Shown here: positions 18,142 to 27,154 of the stretch, one piece after another | Numbering within the stretch: the stretch's first letter is position 1 | Layout of the letters: each line of letters starts with the position of its first letter | Source of the DNA: Zavarzinia compransoris | GTDB lineage: Bacteria > Pseudomonadota > Alphaproteobacteria > Zavarziniales > Zavarziniaceae | Direction of reading: 5' to 3' | Length of the DNA: 64,000 nucleotides | Assembly (NCBI RefSeq): GCF_003173055.1 | Contig: NZ_QGLF01000001.1 | Location: 751,085-815,084 of the forward strand | The notes under the pieces: model-generated | Database searches by the model: none | Told to the model about the DNA's origin: nothing | What the model saw: the letters and a program-made list of their open reading frames with translations, nothing else | Program-made: the position numbers and the translations under genes

Positions 18142-18609
18142 GTGACTGTCATTGCCCTGGCGTCCGATCATGCCGGCGTCGACCTGAAATCCTTCCTGGC
18201 GGACGAACTGAAGGCTCGGGGCCTGGATGTGCTGGATCTCGGCACCAATGGCCCGGCCTCGGTCGATTATCCCGATTACGGCTATGCCCTGGCCGCGGCG
18301 GTGAAGGACGGGCGGGCGGAACGCGGTGTCGCCATCTGCGGTTCGGGCATCGGCATTTCCATCGCCCTCAACCGGGATCCGGCGATCCGGGCCGCGCTCT
18401 GCCACAACGGCCTGCTCGCGCGGCTGTCGCGCCAGCACAATGATGCCAATGTGCTGGTCCTCGGGGCACGCATGATCGGGCTGGAAGTGGCGCGGGACTG
18501 CCTTGCAGCCTTTCTGGACACGCCCTATGAAGGGGGCCGTCATGCCGGCCGGGTCTCCAAGTTGAGCTGTCCGCCGCCGGCGGGCGGGCCTGCCGGCTCG
18601 TCCTGCTGA
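18142..18609 (+). CDS. rpiB: ribose-5-phosphate isomerase B
   Basis: Interconverts ribose 5-phosphate and ribulose 5-phosphate in the pentose phosphate pathway. 155 residues from the GTG at 18142, which follows GGAAGG and begins exactly at the family's opening (TVIALASDHAGVDLK). The active-site cysteine lies in VAICGSGIGISIALN, and the His/Arg cluster follows in HNGLLARLSRQHNDANVLVLG. A Pro/Gly/Ser-rich C-terminal tail of about 20 residues is unusual for the family. It leads into glyA, an order common in alphaproteobacteria. Confidence 0.94.
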   Translation: MTVIALASDHAGVDLKSFLADELKARGLDVLDLGTNGPASVDYPDYGYALAAAVKDGRAERGVAICGSGIGISIALNRDPAIRAALCHNGLLARLSRQHNDANVLVLGARMIGLEVARDCLAAFLDTPYEGGRHAGRVSKLSCPPPAGGPAGSSC

Positions 18610-18641
18610 ATCTTTTCGAACACTAAGTGCGAGGTCCGCCA

Positions 18642-19946
18642 ATGACCGCGACTCCTGCCGCCAATCTTTCGAACACGTCGCCGTTCTTCGGCGGCAGCCT
18701 TGCCGAGCGCGACCCCGTGCTCGCCCATGCGATCGATCTCGAACTGCACCGCCAGCAGAATTTCATCGAGCTGATCGCCTCGGAGAACATCGTCTCCCGC
18801 GCCGTGCTCGAAGCGCAGGGCTCGGTGCTGACCAATAAATATGCCGAGGGCTATCCGGGCCGGCGCTACTACGGCGGCTGCGAGGAAGTGGACAAGGCGG
18901 AAGCCGCGGCGATCGAGCGCGCCTGCCAGCTGTTCGGCGCGACCTATGCCAACGTCCAGCCCCATTCGGGCGCCCAGGCCAACCAGGCGGTGTTCTTCGC
19001 CCTGCTGTCGCCCGGCGACACGTTCCTCGGCCTGAACCTTGCCGCCGGCGGTCACCTGACCCATGGCGCGCCCGCCAACCAGTCGGGCAAATGGTTCAAG
19101 CCCGTGCCCTATTCGGTGAAGCCCGACACCCACCAGATCGACTACGACGAAGTCGAGGCGCTGGCGCTGGAGCATAAGCCGAAGCTGATCATCGCCGGCG
19201 GCTCGGCCTATCCGCGCCAGATCGATTTCGCCAAGTTCCGCGCGGTCGCGGACAAGATCGGCGCCTATTTCATGGTCGACATGGCGCATTTCGCCGGCCT
19301 CGTCGCCGGCGGCGCCCATCCGAACCCGATCGAGCATGCCCATGTCGTGACCACCACCACGCATAAGACCCTGCGCGGCCCGCGCGGCGGCATGGTACTG
19401 TCGCGCGATGCCGACCTCGGCAAGAAGATCAATTCGGCGGTCTTCCCGGGGCTTCAGGGCGGCCCGCTGATGCATGTCATCGCCGCCAAGGCGGTCGCCT
19501 TCGGCGAGGCGCTGCAGCCGGAATTCAAGACCTATGCCCGCCAGGTGGTGGAAAACGCCAAGGCGCTGGCCGAGCGGCTGAAGGGCCATGGCTTCGATCT
19601 CGTCTCGGGCGGCACCGATACGCATCTGATGCTGGTCGATCTGCGCCCGAAGAAGCTGACCGGCAATATCGCCGAAAAGGCGCTGGACCGGGCCCAGATC
19701 ACCTGCAACAAGAACGGCATTCCCTATGATCCGGAAAAGCCGATGGTGACCTCGGGCATCCGTCTCGGCACGCCGGCCGGCACCACCCGCGGCTTCGGCG
19801 TCGCCGAATTCCAATATGTCGGCGACCTGATCGCCGAGGTGCTGGACGGCCTTGCCGCCAACGGTGTCGAGGGCAATGGCGCGGTCGAGAAGGCGGTCGC
19901 CGACAAGGTGACCAAACTCTGCGCCGAATTCCCGATCTACGGTTAA
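18642..19946 (+). CDS. glyA: serine hydroxymethyltransferase
   Basis: PLP enzyme that converts serine and tetrahydrofolate to glycine and 5,10-methylene-tetrahydrofolate, the main one-carbon source. 434 residues. Conserved stretches include [45 protein letters not shown], and the PLP-lysine region [18 protein letters not shown] 18642 follows GAGG at seven bases; an upstream GTG (18627) lies before that site and is unlikely. It feeds glycine and folate into the purine genes found elsewhere in the window. Confidence 0.98.
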   Translation: MTATPAANLSNTSPFFGGSLAERDPVLAHAIDLELHRQQNFIELIASENIVSRAVLEAQGSVLTNKYAEGYPGRRYYGGCEEVDKAEAAAIERACQLFGATYANVQPHSGAQANQAVFFALLSPGDTFLGLNLAAGGHLTHGAPANQSGKWFKPVPYSVKPDTHQIDYDEVEALALEHKPKLIIAGGSAYPRQIDFAKFRAVADKIGAYFMVDMAHFAGLVAGGAHPNPIEHAHVVTTTTHKTLRGPRGGMVLSRDADLGKKINSAVFPGLQGGPLMHVIAAKAVAFGEALQPEFKTYARQVVENAKALAERLKGHGFDLVSGGTDTHLMLVDLRPKKLTGNIAEKALDRAQITCNKNGIPYDPEKPMVTSGIRLGTPAGTTRGFGVAEFQYVGDLIAEVLDGLAANGVEGNGAVEKAVADKVTKLCAEFPIYG

Positions 19947-19958
19947 TCTGTCCGGATA

Positions 19959-19987
19959 CGGTGCCGCGCGGGGCTGGCGCGGCACCG
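19959..19987 (+). terminator. 11-bp hairpin after glyA
   Basis: CGGTGCCGCGC and GCGCGGCACCG pair perfectly around a 7-base loop, 13 bases past the glyA stop and 30 before nrdR. No T run follows. It may separate glyA from the nrdR-rib operon or stabilise the upstream message. Confidence 0.45.
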
Positions 19988-20016
19988 CGATCTTGGGGTG
20001 AGGGGGACGACGAGAG

Positions 20017-20478
20017 ATGCGCTGCCCGTTCTGCGGCCATGAAGAAACCCAGGTGAAGGACAGCCGTCCCACCGAGGACAATGCCGCCATCCGGCGCCGG
20101 CGCTTCTGCCCGGGCTGCGGGGCCCGCTTCACCACCTTCGAGCGGGTGCAACTCCGCGAGATCACCATCGTGAAGAAGAGCGGCCGGCGCGTGCCCTTCG
20201 ATCGCGACAAGCTGGCCCGCTCGATCATGATCGCCATGCGCAAGCGCCCGGTCGAGCCGGAGCGGGTGGAGCGGATGATTTCCGGCATCGTGCGCCGGCT
20301 GGAATCCATGGGCGAGAGCGAAATTCCGTCCGATCTCGTCGGCGAAATGGTGATGGAGGGCCTCGCCTCCATCGATTCCGTCGCCTATGTCCGCTACGCT
20401 TCGGTCTATCGCAATTTCCGCGAAGCCAAGGATTTCGAGACCTTCGTCGGGCGGCTGGCCGGTGCGGACAACGACTGA
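20017..20478 (+). CDS. nrdR: transcriptional repressor NrdR
   Basis: Zinc-finger/ATP-cone repressor of ribonucleotide reductase genes. 153 residues. The zinc ribbon uses Cys3, Cys6, Cys31 and Cys34 (MRCPFCG, CPGCG), and the ATP-cone follows ([22 protein letters not shown]). It binds NrdR boxes in dATP/ATP-dependent manner; no nrd gene lies in this window. Its 3' end overlaps the GTG start of ribD by 17 bases. Confidence 0.97.
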   Translation: MRCPFCGHEETQVKDSRPTEDNAAIRRRRFCPGCGARFTTFERVQLREITIVKKSGRRVPFDRDKLARSIMIAMRKRPVEPERVERMISGIVRRLESMGESEIPSDLVGEMVMEGLASIDSVAYVRYASVYRNFREAKDFETFVGRLAGADND

Positions 20479-21583
20479 GCGTTTTAACGAAACCGATCGC
20501 CGCCATATGACGGCGGCGCTGACCCTGGCCCGCCGGGGGCTGGGCAATGTCGCGCCCAATCCGGCGGTCGGCTGCGTCATCGTGCGCGAGGGCATCGTCG
20601 TCGGCCGGGGCTGGACCCAGCCGGGCGGCCGCCCCCATGCCGAGACCGAGGCGCTGGCCCGCGCCGGCGCCCTGGCCCGCGGCGCCACCGCCTATGTGAC
20701 GCTGGAACCCTGTTCCCACCACGGCAAGACCGGTCCCTGCGCCGAGGCGCTGGCGAAGGCCGGCATCGCCCGCGTGGTGGCGGCCACCATCGATCCCGAT
20801 CCCCGCGTCGCCGGCCGGGGCATCGCCCTGCTGAAGGCGGCGGGCATCGTCGCCGAGGTCGGCTGCCTGGAACAGGAAGCCCAGCGCGTCAACGCCGGCT
20901 TCTTCGGCAGGTTGGACGGCCGCCCGCTGGTCACCCTGAAGCTGGCGACCAGTCTCGACGGCTGCATTGCCACGCGCACCGGCGACAGCCAGTGGATCAC
21001 CGGCGAACAGGCCCGCGCCCGTGCCCATCTGATGCGCGCCCAGCACGATGCCATCATGATCGGGGTGGGCACGGCGATCGCCGACAACCCGCAATTGACC
21101 TGCCGGTTGCCGGGCCTGGCCCAGCGCTCGCCGGTCCGGGTGGTGGCGGACGGGCGCCTGCGCCTGCCCCTGACGCATTACCTTGTGCGCACGGCGCGCG
21201 AGGTGCCGACCGTGCTGTTCTGCGCGCCGGGCAATTCCCCGGAGCGGCGCAACGCCTATGCCCAGGCCGGGGTCGAGGTGGTCGAGGTGGCGGCGGATGC
21301 CTGCGCCCGGCCCGATCCCGCCGGCATGATGAAGCATCTGGCGGAAAAGGGCGTCACCCGGGTCATGGTCGAGGGCGGCGGCCAGCTCGCCGCCAGCGTC
21401 ATCCACGCCAGGCTGGTCGATTTGCTGTTCTGGTTCCGGGGGCCGGTCGTCATCGGCGAGGAGGGGCGGGCGGCGGTTGCGGCGCTCGGCCTCGACAAAC
21501 TGGCCAGGGCGCCGACCTATGCGCTGGACGCGGTCGAGCGTCTCGGGGACGACCTATTGGAAATCTACCGCCTATCCCGTTAA
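20462..21583 (+). CDS. ribD: bifunctional riboflavin deaminase/reductase
   Basis: Two-step enzyme of riboflavin synthesis: deaminates the pyrimidine intermediate, then reduces its ribosyl side chain with NADPH. 373 residues from GTG 20462. The deaminase domain has the zinc ligands His59 (PHAE), Cys84 and Cys93 ([11 protein letters not shown]) and catalytic Glu61. The reductase domain starts near residue 155 ([11 protein letters not shown]) and contains [12 protein letters not shown]. The GTG is chosen because family members carry about 12-18 residues before the ALTLA helix; an internal ATG at 20507 would cut these off. Confidence 0.93.
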   Translation: MRTTTERFNETDRRHMTAALTLARRGLGNVAPNPAVGCVIVREGIVVGRGWTQPGGRPHAETEALARAGALARGATAYVTLEPCSHHGKTGPCAEALAKAGIARVVAATIDPDPRVAGRGIALLKAAGIVAEVGCLEQEAQRVNAGFFGRLDGRPLVTLKLATSLDGCIATRTGDSQWITGEQARARAHLMRAQHDAIMIGVGTAIADNPQLTCRLPGLAQRSPVRVVADGRLRLPLTHYLVRTAREVPTVLFCAPGNSPERRNAYAQAGVEVVEVAADACARPDPAGMMKHLAEKGVTRVMVEGGGQLAASVIHARLVDLLFWFRGPVVIGEEGRAAVAALGLDKLARAPTYALDAVERLGDDLLEIYRLSR

Positions 21584-21594
21584 GAGTGGCGATC

Positions 21595-22191
21595 ATGTTC
21601 ACAGGTATCATTACCGACGTCGGCCGAATCGCCGCCGTCAGCCATCGCGGCGACACCCGCTTTCGCATCGAGACCGCCTATGACATGGGCGGCGTGCTGA
21701 TCGGCGCGTCCATCGCCTGTTCGGGCGTCTGCCTGACCGTGGTCGACAAGGCCCCCGGCTGGTTCGAGGTCGATGTCTCGGCCGAGACGCTGCGCAAGAC
21801 CAAGCTGGGCGACTGGCGGCCGGGCAGCCCGGTCAATCTCGAACGCTCGCTGAAGGTGGGCGACGAGATGGGCGGCCATATCGTCACCGGCCATGTCGAC
21901 GGCCTTGCCACCATCAAGTCGGTCACGCCCGAGGGCGACAGCGTGAAGATCTTGATCGAGGCGCCGGCGGGCTTCGCCCGCTATGTCGCGGCCAAGGGCT
22001 CGATCGCGCTCGACGGCGTGTCGCTGACCGTGAACGGGGTCGAGGGCGCCGATTTCTGGGTCAACGTCATTCCCCATACCCAGGCCATGACCACCTTCCG
22101 CCGCGATCTGGCGCTGCCGGGCACCCGGCTGAATTTCGAGATCGACGTGCTGGCGCGCTATGTCGCCCGGTTGCAGGAGTGGCGGGCATGA
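21595..22191 (+). CDS. ribE: riboflavin synthase alpha subunit
   Basis: Dismutates two 6,7-dimethyl-8-ribityllumazines to riboflavin and the ribitylamino pyrimidine. 198 residues with the two tandem barrel repeats typical of the enzyme: MFTGIITDVGRI...GASIACSGVCLTVVD and GHIVTGHVDGLATI...GSIALDGVSLTVNGV. The catalytic N-terminal Met-Phe-Thr-Gly is intact. It follows ribD after 11 bases and its stop overlaps the ribB start (ATGA). Confidence 0.97.
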   Translation: MFTGIITDVGRIAAVSHRGDTRFRIETAYDMGGVLIGASIACSGVCLTVVDKAPGWFEVDVSAETLRKTKLGDWRPGSPVNLERSLKVGDEMGGHIVTGHVDGLATIKSVTPEGDSVKILIEAPAGFARYVAAKGSIALDGVSLTVNGVEGADFWVNVIPHTQAMTTFRRDLALPGTRLNFEIDVLARYVARLQEWRA

Positions 22192-23321
22192 GCGGCGAAT
22201 ATGCATCCTGCCTGTCGCCGATCGAGGACATCATCGAGGATGCCCGCAACGGCCGCATGTTCATCCTGGTCGATCACGAGGACCGGGAGAACGAGGGCGA
22301 CCTCGTCATCCCGGCGCAGATGGCGACGCCCCAGGCGATCAATTTCATGGCCCGCTATGGCCGCGGCCTGATCTGCCTGTCCATGACCCGGCAGCGGGTC
22401 GAGCAATTGGGCCTGACCCTGATGAGCCGGGACAACCTGTCCCGCCACCAGACCGCCTTCACCGTCTCGATCGAGGCGCGGGAAGGGGTGACCACGGGCA
22501 TTTCCGCCCATGATCGGGCCCATACCATCGCGGTCGCCATCGACCCCTCGCGCGGGCCGCAGGATCTGGCGACGCCGGGCCATGTCTTCCCGCTGGTCGC
22601 CCGCGACGGCGGCGTGCTGGTCCGCGCCGGCCATACCGAGGCGGCGGTCGATGTCTCGCGCCTGGCCGGGCTCAACCCGTCCGGCGTGATCTGCGAGATC
22701 ATGAACGACGACGGCACCATGGCCCGCCTGCCGGACCTGGTGCAGTTCGCCCAGCTCCACGGCCTCAAGATCGGCACCATCGCCGACCTGATCTCCTATC
22801 GCCGGCGCTGGGACAATCTGGTCACCAATGTCGGCGCGACCGAGATCGATTCCGCCCATGGCGGCATCTTCCGCACCCTCGTCTACCGCAACAAGGTCGA
22901 CGGCACCGAGCATCTGGCCCTGGTGAAGGGCGATATTACCGGGCCCGAACCGGTCCTGGTGCGCATGCATACGGTCAATGTCTTCGAGGATCTGCTGGCC
23001 GACCGCCGGGGCCGCACCAGCCCGCTTTCCGCCGCCATGGACGCGGTCGGCGAGGAGGGGCGGGGCGTCGTCGTCCTGATCCGCGACAGCCGCCAGACCG
23101 TGCTCAGCGAATTCGTCGGCAAGCGCGGCAATCCGGGCGCCTCCAGCCCGAATGCGCCGCTCGCCGCCAGCGAATTGCGCGATTACGGCATCGGCGCGCA
23201 GATTCTGCTGGACCTCGGGGTCCATGAAATGATCCTTCTCTCCAACACGCGGCGGACCATCGTCGGGCTTGAGGGCTACGACCTCAAGGTCACCGGCCAC
23301 CGTCCGCTCAACATCGGCTGA
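22188..23321 (+). CDS. ribB: 3,4-dihydroxy-2-butanone-4-phosphate synthase with degenerate RibA domain
   Basis: Residues 1-210 form an intact RibB domain that makes the four-carbon unit of riboflavin from ribulose 5-phosphate: [30 protein letters not shown] and [15 protein letters not shown] are conserved. Residues 215-377 have the length and end of a GTP cyclohydrolase II domain ([14 protein letters not shown]). However, where that enzyme has its three zinc cysteines (SECLTGD...RCDCG) this protein reads [18 protein letters not shown], and the R-x-EGRxIGL motif is also missing. The second activity is therefore almost surely lost, and the genome should hold a separate ribA or folE2-like source. 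Start ATG 22188 follows CAGGAG and overlaps ribE. Confidence 0.93.
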   Translation: MSGEYASCLSPIEDIIEDARNGRMFILVDHEDRENEGDLVIPAQMATPQAINFMARYGRGLICLSMTRQRVEQLGLTLMSRDNLSRHQTAFTVSIEAREGVTTGISAHDRAHTIAVAIDPSRGPQDLATPGHVFPLVARDGGVLVRAGHTEAAVDVSRLAGLNPSGVICEIMNDDGTMARLPDLVQFAQLHGLKIGTIADLISYRRRWDNLVTNVGATEIDSAHGGIFRTLVYRNKVDGTEHLALVKGDITGPEPVLVRMHTVNVFEDLLADRRGRTSPLSAAMDAVGEEGRGVVVLIRDSRQTVLSEFVGKRGNPGASSPNAPLAASELRDYGIGAQILLDLGVHEMILLSNTRRTIVGLEGYDLKVTGHRPLNIG

Positions 23322-23326
23322 CAGAC

Positions 23327-23842
23327 ATGCACCCCAAGGCGAGCGACGCCGGCGACCCGAACCTGCCGCGGTCCGGCGGCACCGGCAGTCCCCATCTCCT
23401 GATCGTCGAGGCGCGCTTCTACGAAGCGATCCTGGACGAGCTTTTTCTCGGCGCGGCCGCGGCGATCGAGGCCGCGGGCGGCAGCTGGGAACGGATCACC
23501 GTTCCGGGCGCGCTCGAAATCCCCGCCGCCATCCGCATCGCGGAACAGGGCAGCATCAACCGCGCCAACCGGGTGCGGCGGATCGACGGCTATGTCGCCC
23601 TCGGCTGCGTCATCCGCGGCGAGACCAGCCATTTCGACTATGTCTGCGGCGAAAGCGCCCGGGGCCTGATGGATCTCGGGGTTTCGCTCGGCCTTGCGGT
23701 CGGCAACGGCATCCTGACGGTCGAGAACGAGGACCAGGCCTGGGCCCGGGCCAATCGCCACGAGATGAACAAGGGCGCCGGTGCCGCAGCGGCGGCGCTC
23801 GCCCTGATCGACCTGCGCCGGCGTTTCGGGGTGGCCCCGTGA
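23327..23842 (+). CDS. ribH: 6,7-dimethyl-8-ribityllumazine synthase
   Basis: Penultimate enzyme of riboflavin synthesis, condensing the RibB and RibD products; usually assembles as pentamers or 60-mers. 171 residues. Conserved parts are VEARFYEAI (substrate Phe region), [11 protein letters not shown], and [13 protein letters not shown] with catalytic His102. An extra 20-residue, Gly/Pro-rich N-terminus precedes the core. It ends in GTGA, overlapping nusB. Confidence 0.97.
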   Translation: MHPKASDAGDPNLPRSGGTGSPHLLIVEARFYEAILDELFLGAAAAIEAAGGSWERITVPGALEIPAAIRIAEQGSINRANRVRRIDGYVALGCVIRGETSHFDYVCGESARGLMDLGVSLGLAVGNGILTVENEDQAWARANRHEMNKGAGAAAAALALIDLRRRFGVAP

Positions 23843-24327
23843 GCGGCAATCCCCCCGCCCGGCGGCCCAAGCCCGGGGTGAAGGCGCGCAGCGCCGCCCG
23901 TCTGGCGGCGGTCCAGGCGCTTTACCAGATCGAAGTCACCGGGCGGCCCGCCGTCGGCGTGATCAAGGAATTCGTCGCCCATCGCCTGGGCGCCGAACTC
24001 GACGAGGGCGAGAAGCTGCACGATGCCGACCAGGATTTCTTCGGCGACCTCGTGCGCGGGGCCACCGAGCGCCGGGCCGAGATCGACGACCTGATCGCCC
24101 CCGCGCTGACCGCCGACTGGCCGCTGGACCGGCTGGATTCGATCCTGCGCGCGACCCTGCGCATCGCCGTCTACGAATTCCTCGCCCGCGTCGATGTCCC
24201 GGCCAAGGTGGTGATCAACGAATATCTGGACGTTGCCCACGCCTTTTTCGCCGGCAGCGAGCCTGCCTTCGCCAATGGTGTCCTGAACACCCTGGCGCGG
24301 CGCCTGCGGCCGGCCGAATTCAGCTGA
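23839..24327 (+). CDS. nusB: transcription antitermination factor NusB
   Basis: RNA-binding factor that with NusE/S10 joins boxA RNA and supports rRNA antitermination. 162 residues from the GTG overlapping the ribH stop. The family helices are clear: [13 protein letters not shown] at the N-terminus, [20 protein letters not shown], and [16 protein letters not shown], ending in [15 protein letters not shown]. It is commonly joined to ribH in bacteria. Confidence 0.96.
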   Translation: MSGNPPARRPKPGVKARSAARLAAVQALYQIEVTGRPAVGVIKEFVAHRLGAELDEGEKLHDADQDFFGDLVRGATERRAEIDDLIAPALTADWPLDRLDSILRATLRIAVYEFLARVDVPAKVVINEYLDVAHAFFAGSEPAFANGVLNTLARRLRPAEFS

Positions 24328-24358
24328 ACGGCGCAGGGCCGGGCACGGACGGGCGGGC

Positions 24359-25333
24359 ATGAACGAATTCGAGACCATCGCCCGCCTGTTCCTGCCCCTG
24401 ACCCGGGGCGAGCCGGGGGCCTTCGGCCTGGGCGACGATGCCGCCGTGCTCTCGCCCCGGCCCGGTTTCGACCTGGTCCTGACCAAGGACGCCATCGTCG
24501 CCGGCGTCCATTTCTTCCCCGACGACCCGCCCGAGACGATCGGCGCCAAGCTGATGCGGGTCAATCTTTCCGATCTCGCGGCCAAGGGGGCGGTGCCGCG
24601 GGCCTTCCTGCTCGCCGCCGCCTTTCCGCCCGACGCCGGGCCCGGCTGGGCGCCGGCCTTCGCCGCCGGCATCGGCGCCGATCTCGAGGCCTTCGGCGGC
24701 GCCCTGATCGGCGGCGACACGGTCTCGACCCGGGGCCCCGCCTTCTTCTCCCTGACCGCCATCGGCGAAGTGCCGGCCGGCACCATGATCCGGCGCCGGG
24801 GCGCGCGGGCAGGGGATCTGGTCTGCGTTTCCGGCACGATCGGCGATGCCGCGCTTCATGTCGCCCGCAAGCTCCGGGGCCGGGCGGTGCGGGGCGAGGC
24901 CCATCTCGCCGCGCGCTACCTGAAGCCCGAGCCGCGCCTCGCCCTCGGGCAGGCGCTGCGCGGGATCGCCCATGCGGCCTGCGACATTTCCGACGGGCTG
25001 GTCGCCGACCTCGGCCATCTGTGCACGCAATCCGGGGTCCGCGCGGTGATCGAGGCGGGGCTCGTGCCCCTGTCGCCGGCCGCGGCCGCCAGCATCGCCG
25101 CCGATCCCGCCCTGGTCGAAACCGTGCTGACCGGGGGCGACGACTACGAGCTGGTCTTCGCCCTGCCGCCGGAAGCGGATGTCGCGGCGCTGGCCGCCGT
25201 CACCCCGGTCACCGTCATCGGCCGCTTTGAGCCAGGTCAAGGTGTCGAGCTGCGCGATCCGTCAGGCTTGCCTCTCCAATTGACGCGGACCGGCTGGCAA
25301 CACCCGGTGGGCCGGGACGAGGCCGGGGCATGA
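24359..25333 (+). CDS. thiL: thiamine-monophosphate kinase
   Basis: Phosphorylates thiamine monophosphate to the active cofactor thiamine pyrophosphate using ATP. 324 residues. Motifs are GLGDDAAVLSPRPGFDLVLTKDAIV (substrate and Mg2+), LMRVNLSDLAAKGAVPRAFLL, IGGDTVSTRGP, ACDISDGLVADLGHL, and LTGGDDYELVFALPP. It overlaps the next gene by four bases (ATGA). No TPP riboswitch precedes it. Confidence 0.96.
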   Translation: MNEFETIARLFLPLTRGEPGAFGLGDDAAVLSPRPGFDLVLTKDAIVAGVHFFPDDPPETIGAKLMRVNLSDLAAKGAVPRAFLLAAAFPPDAGPGWAPAFAAGIGADLEAFGGALIGGDTVSTRGPAFFSLTAIGEVPAGTMIRRRGARAGDLVCVSGTIGDAALHVARKLRGRAVRGEAHLAARYLKPEPRLALGQALRGIAHAACDISDGLVADLGHLCTQSGVRAVIEAGLVPLSPAAAASIAADPALVETVLTGGDDYELVFALPPEADVAALAAVTPVTVIGRFEPGQGVELRDPSGLPLQLTRTGWQHPVGRDEAGA

Positions 25334-25803
25334 AGCGGATCATCATCATCCTGGTCGCCGGGCTGCTGCTGGCGGGCATTGCCGTCGCCGGGCTCTATTT
25401 CGGCGGTTTCATCCTGCAGGCGCCGGCCGCGGCTGAGACGGAGGCCGCGCCGCCGCCGCCCCCGGCGACCCTGCCCGTGGTGCCGGACAGCGCCCTGCTC
25501 GAATTGAAGAACGTCATGCTGCCGGCCAACCGCGGCGGGCGCTTCCGCAACTACATCAATTTCGACTTCAAGGTCGAGGTGAAGGACGAGGCAACGGCCC
25601 TGCAACTGAAGCAGCGGGTCGCCCATATGCGGGCCGCCCTGGTCGCCGATTTTTCCGTCGAGCCGATCGAGACCCGGGACGGGCCGGCGGATTTCGACGA
25701 TGCGGTGATCCGGGCCCGGGTCCTGGCGGCGCTGCGCCGCGCCGCCGGCGAGGATATCGTCCAGGACGTGCTGATCGATCGCGTCCTTCCGGTGAAGGGC
25801 TAG
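25330..25803 (+). CDS. FliL-like single-pass membrane protein
   Basis: 157-residue protein with one N-terminal membrane segment (5-27), a short Ala/Pro/Glu linker and a periplasmic domain (55-157). The domain resembles the FliL family: NYINFDFKVEVKDEATALQLKQR followed by a helix and strands ending VQDVLIDRVLPVKG. FliL supports the flagellar stator, but no flagellar gene is near, and similar genes follow thiL in other alphaproteobacteria, so a general stomatin/FliL-like membrane role is possible. Translationally coupled to thiL. Confidence 0.6.
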   Translation: MKRIIIILVAGLLLAGIAVAGLYFGGFILQAPAAAETEAAPPPPPATLPVVPDSALLELKNVMLPANRGGRFRNYINFDFKVEVKDEATALQLKQRVAHMRAALVADFSVEPIETRDGPADFDDAVIRARVLAALRRAAGEDIVQDVLIDRVLPVKG

Positions 25804-25807
25804 GGCG

Positions 25808-27040
25808 ATGGCGGCGGCGTTCGAACGGCGGAACGTGCTGCTGCTCGGCCTCGGCCAGGCGCTCTACGGCACCGCGACCACGATCCTTTTCACCTTGAAC
25901 GGGCTGGTCGGCCATATGCTGGCCGCCGACAAGGCCCTGGCCACCTTGCCGGTGACCGCGGTCATGGTCGGCGCCGCCCTTTCGACCGTGCCGGCGGCCC
26001 AGGTCCATCGCCTGTTCGGGCGGCGCGTCGGCTTCGTGCTGGGGGCGCTGGCCGGGGCCCTGGGCGGAGCCGGCTACGGGCTCGGCATCTGGCTTGGGGA
26101 TTTCTGGCTGTTCACCGCGGCGGCGCTGGTGACCGGCTGGTATTTCGCCAATGCCCAATTCTACCGCTTCGCCGCCGCCGAAGCGGCGGCCGAGGCGCGC
26201 CGGCCCCGGGCCATCAGCCTGGTGATGGCCGGCGGCGTGGCGGCGGCCCTGGCCGGCCCCGAACTGGTGAAATACAGCAAGGACCTCGTCCTCGGCCTGC
26301 CCTTCATCGGCGCCTATGGCGTCGTGGTCGTGCTCGGCCTCGTCGCCATGGGCCTGATGTCGGCCCTGCGGCTGGCGCCGCCGCCGGCCGCCGACCGGCA
26401 CGACAGCGGCCGGCCCCTGGCCGTGATCCTGCGCCAGCCGCGCATGCTGGCGGCCCTGGCCACAGGAATCGCGGCCTATGCCTCCATGAGTCTCGTGATG
26501 ACGGCGACGCCGATCGCCATGGTCGCCTGCAGCCTGACGGTGGAGGATGCCGCCTTCGTCATCCAATGGCATTCGCTGGCCATGTTCGCGCCGTCCTTCT
26601 TCACCGGCCGGCTGATCGAGCGCTTCGGCGTGATCCCGGTGATCGCCGCCGGCCTCGTGCTCATTCTCGCCTGCACCGCGGTCGCCCTGGCGGGGGTCGC
26701 GCTCGAACATTTCTGGGTCGCCCTGGTGCTGGTCGGGCTCGGCTGGAATTTCGCCTTCGTCGGCGCCACCAGCCTGGTCACCACCTGCTACGAGCCGGCG
26801 GAACGGACCAAGACGCAGGCCGCCAACGATTTCCTCGTCTTCGGCGTCGTCTCCGGCGCCTCGTTCCTGTCGGGCGTGCTGCTCAACTGGACCGGCTGGG
26901 ACGGCGTGCCGGTGGCGACCTTGCCGCTTGCCCTGCTGGCCCTGGTGCTGCTGCCGCTGGCCGCGGGCGGGCGGGTGAAGCCGCCGGCGCAGCCGGTTCA
27001 TGCCTGCTGCTGCGGCGGCACCTGTGACCACGGTGATTAA
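25808..27040 (+). CDS. MFS transporter with Cys-rich C-terminal tail
   Basis: Major facilitator superfamily permease of 410 residues with about 12 membrane segments. The intracellular loop HRLFGRRVGFVLG is the MFS motif between helices 2 and 3, and a cytoplasmic linker lies near 195-210. The last residues VHACCCGGTCDHGD contain four cysteines and two histidines, a likely metal-binding tail that is rare in the family. The gene follows the FliL-like gene by four bases. The transported substrate cannot be read from the sequence. Confidence 0.82.
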   Translation: MAAAFERRNVLLLGLGQALYGTATTILFTLNGLVGHMLAADKALATLPVTAVMVGAALSTVPAAQVHRLFGRRVGFVLGALAGALGGAGYGLGIWLGDFWLFTAAALVTGWYFANAQFYRFAAAEAAAEARRPRAISLVMAGGVAAALAGPELVKYSKDLVLGLPFIGAYGVVVVLGLVAMGLMSALRLAPPPAADRHDSGRPLAVILRQPRMLAALATGIAAYASMSLVMTATPIAMVACSLTVEDAAFVIQWHSLAMFAPSFFTGRLIERFGVIPVIAAGLVLILACTAVALAGVALEHFWVALVLVGLGWNFAFVGATSLVTTCYEPAERTKTQAANDFLVFGVVSGASFLSGVLLNWTGWDGVPVATLPLALLALVLLPLAAGGRVKPPAQPVHACCCGGTCDHGD

Positions 27041-27154
27041 CCTTACGTGGATTGCCGGATTGCGTCTTCTCTGTCACGGTTCTCGCGGGTAGAAGCGGGG
27101 GACCGAGGGTAAGTCGCCCATCCCAGGCAGCCCGAGGAAACAAGCGGGGAGATC

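Noticed and set aside
15460-18642. A 1060-codon open frame on the minus strand, opposite aspS, GST and rpiB.
   Set aside because: It is opposite three certain genes, has no family motifs, and is rich in Arg/His/Asp/Gly as expected of antisense frames in GC-rich DNA.
20462-21600. FMN riboswitch for the riboflavin genes or TPP riboswitch for thiL.
   Set aside because: nrdR overlaps ribD, and all gaps in the operon are too short to hold such an element.
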